DNA of 35,182 nucleotides. It comes from Actinomycetota bacterium (lineage in GTDB: Bacteria; Actinomycetota; Actinomycetes; S36-B12; CAIYMF01). A program made the translations under genes and the position numbers. Position 1 is the stretch's first letter; each line of letters opens with the position of its first letter. The notes under the pieces are model-generated. The model had not been told where the DNA came from and searched no databases. It saw only the letters and a program-made list of their open reading frames with translations. The stretch covers positions 1-35,182 of the forward strand of contig CANGPO010000023.1 of assembly GCA_947455705.1 (NCBI GenBank), in the 5' to 3' direction. Of the stretch, positions 27,788 through 35,182 are shown in pieces.

Positions 27788-29347
27788 CTATTTCCCGTCG
27801 AGAAGCCCCTTGAACTCAGGTGGCAACTCACCGAGTTGAGCGGCCAACTCAGCGGGATCAAACCCACCAAAACTTGCATCTGGTGAGGCGATCAGCCCAG
27901 AGTCCGACGGCGCACCCGACCGCTTGGCAGGGTTGCCGCTGCGCTTGGCACCCTTACCCTTGTGCACCTGCGCCTTCTGCTTCGCTTTGGCCCGCTTTCC
28001 GGCCCCGCCAAGCCCTGGCATTCCGGGCATGCCCGGCATCCCGCCACCCGCGCGCATCTGCTTCATGACCTTCTGGGCCTCGACGAACCGATCCACGAGT
28101 TGGTTGACCGCCGACACCTCGACGCCCGCACCGCGAGCAATGCGCGCCCGACGGGAGCCATTGAGAATCTTGTGATCAGCTCGCTCGGCCGGGGTCATCG
28201 AGCGGATGATCGCAGCTACTCGATCAAGCTCACGTTCGTCGAATTCCTCAAGTTGGGCTTTCATGTCACCCATCCCCGGAAGCATTCCGAGGATCTTGCT
28301 CAGCGAGCCCATCTTCTTTAGGCCCATCATCTGCTCAAGGAAATCCTCGAGTGTGAAGTCATCACCTGAGGCAACCTTCGACGCCATCCGAGCCTGCTGC
28401 TCGGCATCAAATGCGCGCTCGGCCTGCTCGATCAGGGTCAGGACATCGCCCATGTCAAGGATGCGCGAGGCCATGCGATCTGGGTGGAAGGCTTCCAGAT
28501 CGGTGAGCTTTTCCCCGACGGATGCGAAAACGATCGGCTTACCCGTGACAGTGACGATCGACAGCGCTGCACCGCCGCGGGCGTCACCATCAAGCTTTGA
28601 CAGCACAACCGCGTCAATACCGATTGCCTCGTCGAATGCTACGGCCGTTCGTACGGAATCCTGACCGATCATCGCGTCGACCACGAGCAAGGTCTCATCT
28701 GGCTGGATGGCGTCTCGAACCTGACGCAGCTGGCCCATCAACTCTTCATCGATGGCCAAGCGACCGGCTGTGTCGACGATGACGATGTCGTACAACTTGG
28801 ACTTAGCAAGCTCGATACCGCTGCGCGCTACGGCGATCGGATCGCCAACACCGTTGCCAGGCTCAGGCGCGTGAATGGCAACACCGGCCCGCTCGGCCAC
28901 CACACTCAACTGATCAACGGCGTTTGGGCGCTGCAGATCTGCTGCTACGAGGAGTGGAGCATGCCCTGCATCGCGCAAATGGAGAGCGAGCTTGCCTGCA
29001 AGTGTCGTCTTTCCCGCACCTTGCAGACCCGCGAGCAAAATCACCGTTGGTGGAGTCTTCGCGTACTGAAGTCGACGGGTAGCACCGCCGAGGATCCCAA
29101 TCAGTTCTTCGTGAACAATCTTGACGATCTGCTGGGCCGGATTGAGAGCTTGATTGACCTCTGCGGACAAGGCACGCTCGCGCACTCGGTCGGTGAAGGC
29201 GCGAACGACGGGCAGGGCGACGTCTGCATCGAGCAGGGCCGTGCGAATCTCACGAACGGTGGCATCGACATCGGCTTCAGACAGCCGACCCTTGCCACGC
29301 AAGTTCTTAAACGTGGCCGCGAGCCGATCAGACAGCGAGGTGAACAA
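27788..29347 (-). CDS. ffh: Signal recognition particle protein Ffh
   Basis: A 519-residue SRP54 GTPase that targets membrane proteins with FtsY. The start is a TTG, accepted because the protein begins at the universal position (MFTSLSDRLAATFKNLRGKGRLSEADVD). The GTPase has GLQGAGKTTLAGKLA, DTAGRLAIDEELM, and TKLDGDARGGAAL. The methionine-rich M domain (residues about 300-440) includes GKSRR-like RNA contacts (here LNGSRRARIARGAG) and a Met/Gly/Pro run (MPGMPGMPG). The basic C-terminal tail (KQKAQVHKGKGAKRSG) is usual for Actinobacteria. It lies upstream of the rpsP operon, separated by about 190 bases in which I see no gene. Confidence 0.97.
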   Translation of the reverse strand: MFTSLSDRLAATFKNLRGKGRLSEADVDATVREIRTALLDADVALPVVRAFTDRVRERALSAEVNQALNPAQQIVKIVHEELIGILGGATRRLQYAKTPPTVILLAGLQGAGKTTLAGKLALHLRDAGHAPLLVAADLQRPNAVDQLSVVAERAGVAIHAPEPGNGVGDPIAVARSGIELAKSKLYDIVIVDTAGRLAIDEELMGQLRQVRDAIQPDETLLVVDAMIGQDSVRTAVAFDEAIGIDAVVLSKLDGDARGGAALSIVTVTGKPIVFASVGEKLTDLEAFHPDRMASRILDMGDVLTLIEQAERAFDAEQQARMASKVASGDDFTLEDFLEQMMGLKKMGSLSKILGMLPGMGDMKAQLEEFDERELDRVAAIIRSMTPAERADHKILNGSRRARIARGAGVEVSAVNQLVDRFVEAQKVMKQMRAGGGMPGMPGMPGLGGAGKRAKAKQKAQVHKGKGAKRSGNPAKRSGAPSDSGLIASPDASFGGFDPAELAAQLGELPPEFKGLLDGK

Positions 29348-29482
29348 AGATCATCCCTACCAGTACGGTTTCGATCCCGCCGAGGGGCGGACCTGCGCCA
29401 GTAGGCGCTCGTACAGCCTAACTTGCTCGGGCCTGCCCCGCCGACCCCATCAGGCCAACGACGCCACGGGAAGCATCATCAG

Positions 29483-31939
29483 TCAGGTCGTACGCGTCAT
29501 CTCAGCCAACACCTCAGACACTGACGCAATAACAGCGTTGCAGCCAAGGCCGGTCAGCGGTTCACCTGAGGCATCCACCATGTAGAAGACGTCAACAACC
29601 TCAGAACCCAACGTGGCGACGCGAGCGGCCGTAATGCTGACCCCCACCTGCGCGATCGCACCAGTGACGCGATGGAGAAGACCGGGCGCGTCATGGGCCC
29701 TTACTTCAAGGACTGTCGCTCGCGAACTCGCACCCGAGATGATGTCGACACGAGGTTGTGCCGTTCCAGATGGAACCGGATATGTACGCTCACGTGCCAA
29801 CAACCGCTCAGTCACGTTTAGCGATCCAGTGACTGCTCTGGAGATGTCCTCACGAACTCGACTCACCGGAGGCGGTTCCCCGAAAACGGGCAGGACCGTC
29901 CACACCTGCACGGCCCGTAACTCGCCGCCTAGTGAGCGAACCGTCTCAACCTGCGCGCCACGAACGGCCAACCGGTGCAAAGACAGCACCCCGGCTACCG
30001 TCGACAACAAGCCGGTGCGATCGGGCGCGATGACGGTTATCACCGAGAAGTGATCATCGTGATCAGCATGCACAACAACCTTGTCCGATTCGATGTCTCC
30101 AGCAATGCGATCGACATCAGCCCTTAGCGACGATGTACTAAGACTCGCCACGACGTCACCGGCCACCCCAACGGATTCTGCTACCCCCGTTGCCACTTCC
30201 TGACGTACCTGCAGCTGCGCCCGGGCTCGAGACACCAGATCGTCAATAAGTGCCTTCTTCCACACACTCCACGCAGCCGGGCCAGTGGCTGCAGCATCGG
30301 CCTGTGTGAGTGCGTGCAGGAGATCGAGCAGCCGTTCATCACCCACTGCCTCAACAACTCCCAGCACTGTGGCCGGATCATCAAGATCTCGTCGCGTGGC
30401 CATTTCCGGGAGTAGGAGGTGAAGTTCGACCATCCGGCATAGCACCGTCGTGTCGGCCGGATCGAAGCCCAACGCAGGAGCGATGTGCGCGACCAAACGA
30501 ACACCAACCTCGGTGTGATCACCTGGCCGGCCCTTACCAATGTCATGAAGCAGCGCACCCACCAGCAGCAGATCGGGACGATCTACTCGCCGTGCATACG
30601 GCATGGCTTGGATGGCTGCTTCCACCAGGTGTCGGTCAACTGTGTAGATATGAACCGGATTATGTTGTGGCGCGCTACGGACCACCGACCACTCTGGAAT
30701 GAGTCGGCTCCACAGGTCGAGTTGATCGAGGGCCTCCCACACTGGAACCGCAGATACACCCGCGCCCAGTAGCGAAACGAGCGCATCTCGAGCTTCGACG
30801 GGCCATGGAACGGGCATGGGCGCACTCGTTAATGCCAACCGCTCGACGGCATGTGGAGCGATTCGCAGTCCGGCCTGAGCCGCTGCGGCCGCGAGCCGAA
30901 GGATCAGAACGGGGTCGTGTTCGGGTTGCGCATCTGCGGCGAGAACGACCTCGCCATCTTGAACGACCACACCATCTGCGAGGGGAGCACGATCGGATTT
31001 CTGTGTACCGATCAGCCGAGCTCGGTTCATCAGTCGATTGGTACTCCGACGCTGCAATCGATCCACTCGGTGCCAGGTGATGTCGGATGCGTACGCGATC
31101 GCCCGTCCTGCAGTAGATAGCGCCCGCAGAAGTTCGTCCGACGGATCGTCGCCATGCATACCAAGTCGGCGAGCCACATCAGCACGATCCTGGGCCACCA
31201 CAACATCAGTGGCCCGTCCCGTTGCACGATGCAACGCGTCACGCGCATCGAGCAACAGATCGCGATGAGGCACGAGGCCAGCAATCGGCGCATGGGTGAT
31301 CCACGATGCGGCCACCGCACGAAGCGCAACGATGTCGCGGAGTCCGCCGTGGCTATCTTTCAGATTCGGTTCTAGCAAGTACGCGAGTTCGCCGGCCCGA
31401 GCTGCGCGCTCGGTGACGTTCTCGTGAAGTTCGGCAAGCCGCCGCGGAGCCAATGCGCGCCAGTCACCAAGGATCGACTCACGCACTGATTTAGTGAGCG
31501 CCTCATCTCCGGAAACAGTTCTCGAGTCAAGGAATCCGAGGACGACCTTGAGATCTGAGGAAGCCAACCGGCGCATCTCCGCTGGCGCACGTACTGAGTG
31601 ATCAAGCTTGATCCCCGAGTCCCAAATGGGATACCAGAGGGCATCAGCGGCTTGATTCACGCGAGCAACTGAAGCGGCCGGCGGATGGATCAGCACCAGA
31701 TCGAGATCACTTCCCGGCGCAAGCTCTCCTCGCCCGTAACCACCAACGGCTACGAGGGACGCCCCTATGGCTGGGGCTCCAGACAGTACGAAGAGCCCGT
31801 GAATCCAGCGATCAGTCAGATCTGTCAGCGCACGGCGCCGCTCACCCGAGGTCATGTCCTCGCGTTCTAGCAACGCCGTGCGCTGAGTCAGAAACGACTT
31901 CGTCAGATCATCTGCCGACATTGAATCAGGTGTTGACAT
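29483..31939 (-). CDS. glnD: PII uridylyl-/adenylyltransferase GlnD
   Basis: An 818-residue sensor that modifies GlnK. The N-terminal nucleotidyltransferase has VGGYGRGELAPGSDLDLVLI and WDSGIKLDHSVR. The HD domain is intact (LLVGALLHDIGKGRPGDHTEVG), as needed for removal of the group. Two ACT domains at the C-terminus (HFSVITVIAPDRTGLLSTVAGVLS and VLEVRAHDAPGLLHRVTGAIAQVG) sense glutamine. In Actinobacteria the partner transfer is adenylylation, by work in Corynebacterium and Streptomyces. AGGTAACC precedes the ATG; glnK stops six bases upstream. Confidence 0.96.
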   Translation of the reverse strand: MSTPDSMSADDLTKSFLTQRTALLEREDMTSGERRRALTDLTDRWIHGLFVLSGAPAIGASLVAVGGYGRGELAPGSDLDLVLIHPPAASVARVNQAADALWYPIWDSGIKLDHSVRAPAEMRRLASSDLKVVLGFLDSRTVSGDEALTKSVRESILGDWRALAPRRLAELHENVTERAARAGELAYLLEPNLKDSHGGLRDIVALRAVAASWITHAPIAGLVPHRDLLLDARDALHRATGRATDVVVAQDRADVARRLGMHGDDPSDELLRALSTAGRAIAYASDITWHRVDRLQRRSTNRLMNRARLIGTQKSDRAPLADGVVVQDGEVVLAADAQPEHDPVLILRLAAAAAQAGLRIAPHAVERLALTSAPMPVPWPVEARDALVSLLGAGVSAVPVWEALDQLDLWSRLIPEWSVVRSAPQHNPVHIYTVDRHLVEAAIQAMPYARRVDRPDLLLVGALLHDIGKGRPGDHTEVGVRLVAHIAPALGFDPADTTVLCRMVELHLLLPEMATRRDLDDPATVLGVVEAVGDERLLDLLHALTQADAAATGPAAWSVWKKALIDDLVSRARAQLQVRQEVATGVAESVGVAGDVVASLSTSSLRADVDRIAGDIESDKVVVHADHDDHFSVITVIAPDRTGLLSTVAGVLSLHRLAVRGAQVETVRSLGGELRAVQVWTVLPVFGEPPPVSRVREDISRAVTGSLNVTERLLARERTYPVPSGTAQPRVDIISGASSRATVLEVRAHDAPGLLHRVTGAIAQVGVSITAARVATLGSEVVDVFYMVDASGEPLTGLGCNAVIASVSEVLAEMTRTT

Positions 31940-31945
31940 GGTTAC

Positions 31946-33636
<1,691 letters not shown>

Positions 33637-33754
33637 TGAGTTCCCCTCCACGGTGAAATGGAAAAGACGCGTCAGATGCCGCGTCAGGCATCCGGCGCGC
33701 CTATGCGTCGAAGGACATCACATCGAACTCATGTTGCGGTGCCACGCATCGCAG

Positions 33755-33770
33755 GTTTCATTCACGTGAC
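33755..33770 (-). promoter_or_regulatory. GlnR-like half-site upstream of amtB
   Basis: On the minus strand the sequence reads GTCAC, six bases, GAAAC, an exact match to one half of the actinobacterial GlnR consensus (gTnAC-n6-GaAAC). It lies 119 bases upstream of the amtB start. A second GTAAC is 15 bases further upstream, two bases short of canonical spacing, so the full double box is imperfect. Confidence 0.5.
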
Positions 33771-33815
33771 GATATGAGCCGTTGTGTTACAACAATGTGT
33801 CAGGCAGTGCTGATT

Positions 33816-33840
33816 GTGGGCTCCACACCGTGGAGCCCAC
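33816..33840 (-). terminator. Hairpin terminator after ftsY
   Basis: A perfect 11-bp stem (33816-33826 with 33830-33840) and a three-base loop, beginning eight bases past the ftsY stop on the minus strand. No U-tract follows. It separates ftsY from the nitrogen operon. Confidence 0.78.
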
Positions 33841-33848
33841 GGCGCAAA

Positions 33849-34982
33849 CTACTCCAACAGAGCGTCGACGAAGGTTTCTACGTCGAACGGAGCCAGGTCA
33901 TCTGGGCCCTCGCCGAGGCCCACGAGTTTGACCGGCACCCCGAGATCGCGCTGTACCGCAGCGATGATGCCACCCTTAGCTGTGCCATCGAGCTTGGTGA
34001 GCACAATGCCTGTGACGTCCACGACTTCAGCGAACACCTGGGCCTGACGTACGCCGTTCTGCCCCGTCGTCGCATCCAACACCAGTAACACCTCATCGAC
34101 CGGTGACTGCTTTTCGACGACCCGCTTAACCTTGCCGAGCTCGTCCATCAGACCGGATTTGGTGTGCAATCGGCCCGCGGTATCAATGACGACCACATCC
34201 GCACCTTGGGCTACAGCTTCCTTCACTGCATCAAAGGCCACTGCTGCCGGGTCTGCTGCCTCCGGGCCTGTGACGACCGTTGCACCCACTCGATCGCCCC
34301 AGGTCTGCAACTGCTGCGAGGCTGCCGCGCGGAACGTATCAGCGGCACCGAGCACTACAGTCCGGCCGTCGCCGACAAGGGAGCGGGCCAGTTTGCCCGT
34401 AGTGGTCGTCTTACCGGTGCCGTTAACACCCACGACGAGGATGACCGACGGACGACCCTCGGCATGAGTGACCAAGTCACGGTTCATCGTGGGATCGAGT
34501 AATGCGATCAATTCCTCGCGAAGCATGGTGCGAGCCGAACTCGGATCAGAAACCCCATCAACGCGCACGCGCTTTTTCAGTGACTCGATAAGTTCCTGCG
34601 TGGGCGCAACACCAAGGTCAGAGGCAAGAAGGGTTTCTTCAACCTCATCCCATGTTGACTGATCGATGTGATCGCGCGACAGAAGTGCCAACAACCCCTG
34701 GCCCACTGCAGAGTTCGAACGCGCAAGCCGTGACCGAAGCCGGACAAGCCTGCCCACCGACGTCTCTGGGGACGCGAGCTCGGGAACCGAGGTCTCGATG
34801 GCCGCCGGAGCGTCAACGTCAATCACATCGAGATCGACATCGTCAGAAGTCGACGGAATCTGTGCGGTGGTGGGCGCGGAATCTATGGCCGATGGAGTGT
34901 TACGGCGACCAAGGAAACCCCAGGTGGCGCCAACGACGACGAGGACTGCCACGCCAATGAGAACGTACTCAATAAGTGTCAT
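33849..34982 (-). CDS. ftsY: Signal recognition particle receptor FtsY
   Basis: A 377-residue SRP receptor. The N-terminus has a membrane anchor (residues about 4-24, IEYVLIGVAVLVVVGATWGFL), then an acidic A region to about residue 75. The NG domain has LLASDLGVAPTQELIESL, P-loop VVGVNGTGKTTTTGKLA, GAADTFRAAASQQLQ, DTAGRLHTKSGLMDEL and TKLDGTAKGGIIAAV. The final residues (APFDVETFVDALL) are standard. GGAG lies about ten bases before the ATG. It lies downstream of smc, 41 bp away. Confidence 0.97.
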   Translation of the reverse strand: MTLIEYVLIGVAVLVVVGATWGFLGRRNTPSAIDSAPTTAQIPSTSDDVDLDVIDVDAPAAIETSVPELASPETSVGRLVRLRSRLARSNSAVGQGLLALLSRDHIDQSTWDEVEETLLASDLGVAPTQELIESLKKRVRVDGVSDPSSARTMLREELIALLDPTMNRDLVTHAEGRPSVILVVGVNGTGKTTTTGKLARSLVGDGRTVVLGAADTFRAAASQQLQTWGDRVGATVVTGPEAADPAAVAFDAVKEAVAQGADVVVIDTAGRLHTKSGLMDELGKVKRVVEKQSPVDEVLLVLDATTGQNGVRQAQVFAEVVDVTGIVLTKLDGTAKGGIIAAVQRDLGVPVKLVGLGEGPDDLAPFDVETFVDALLE

Positions 34983-35023
34983 TGCAGATTAACTCCAGTC
35001 GACTTTGCTCAACGCGTACGCGA

Positions 35024-35182
35024 CTAAGCCGGAAGTGCTGCCTCGGACACATCGATGGGTTCACTATCGTCGCCATCCTCACGAAGCCGCTGGCCGATGA
35101 CTGTGGTGACACCATCGCCACGCATCGAGACTCCGTAGAGCGCATCAGCAATCTCCATGGTGCGCTTTTGGTGGGTGATGAC
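35024..35182 (-). CDS. smc: Chromosome segregation protein SMC, C-terminal end (partial)
   Basis: The last 52 codons of a gene that runs off the right edge. The frame starts [17 protein letters not shown], then [16 protein letters not shown]. This is the C-terminal half of the SMC ATPase head just after the Walker B/D-loop, where VTHQK.TM..AD.LYGV.M is conserved. An acidic tail follows. smc-ftsY is the standard actinobacterial order. No start is in the window, so the size cannot be judged. Confidence 0.9.
   Translation of the reverse strand, partial: VITHQKRTMEIADALYGVSMRGDGVTTVIGQRLREDGDDSEPIDVSEAALPA

Noticed and set aside
33675-33692. Hairpin with a 6-bp stem in the amtB leader
   Set aside because: Too short and without conservation or downstream signal to call a riboswitch or attenuator.

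Overview
The window looks like chromosomal DNA from a high-GC Gram-positive bacterium (Actinobacteria). No rRNA or tRNA is visible, so placement below phylum is not attempted. The main evidence is gene order. From the right edge leftwards, on the minus strand, runs smc-ftsY, amtB-glnK-glnD, ffh, rpsP-khpA-rimM-trmD, rplS, lepB-lepB, two NUDIX genes, rnhB-yraN-comM-dprA-xerC-whiG, then rpsB-tsf, pyrH, frr, cdsA and rlmN. This is the order I know from Streptomyces and relatives. The WhiG-type sigma factor, the M23-like gene divergent from rpsB, GTG/TTG starts and hairpin terminators without U-tracts also fit.

Positions 1-9881 are accessory metabolism. The left edge holds a plus-strand group: a flavin split-barrel protein, a DAO-family amine oxidase, a DUF861 cupin and a DUF1905/YdeI-like protein. 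A TetR regulator and an Old Yellow Enzyme (OYE) follow on the minus strand. Divergent from the OYE is a tightly overlapping operon of glutaryl-CoA dehydrogenase, CaiB/BaiF CoA-transferase and an FCD-type GntR regulator. It can be read as glutarate to glutaryl-CoA to crotonyl-CoA under local control. A perfect 16-bp palindrome lies in the OYE/dehydrogenase intergenic region and is the best operator candidate. A propionyl-CoA synthetase gene converges on this operon and sits just behind rlmN.

Positions 9908-35182 are core information processing. They cover translation (rpsB, tsf, frr, rpsP, rplS, with trmD, rimM and rlmN), UMP kinase, phospholipid synthesis (cdsA), DNA processing (comM, dprA, xerC, rnhB, yraN), protein export (ffh, ftsY, two signal peptidases), nitrogen signalling (amtB-glnK-glnD) and the 3' end of smc. 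Several stop-start overlaps (ATGA/GTGA) indicate translational coupling.

I found no phage, IS element, CRISPR array or defence system. The more unusual points are the glutarate operon and its palindrome, related acidic Ala/Glu tails on ribosomal proteins S2 and S16, an M23-like protein that keeps zinc ligands but lacks both usual catalytic histidines, an acidic N-terminal extension on the WhiG-like sigma factor, and a GlnR-like half-site upstream of amtB.
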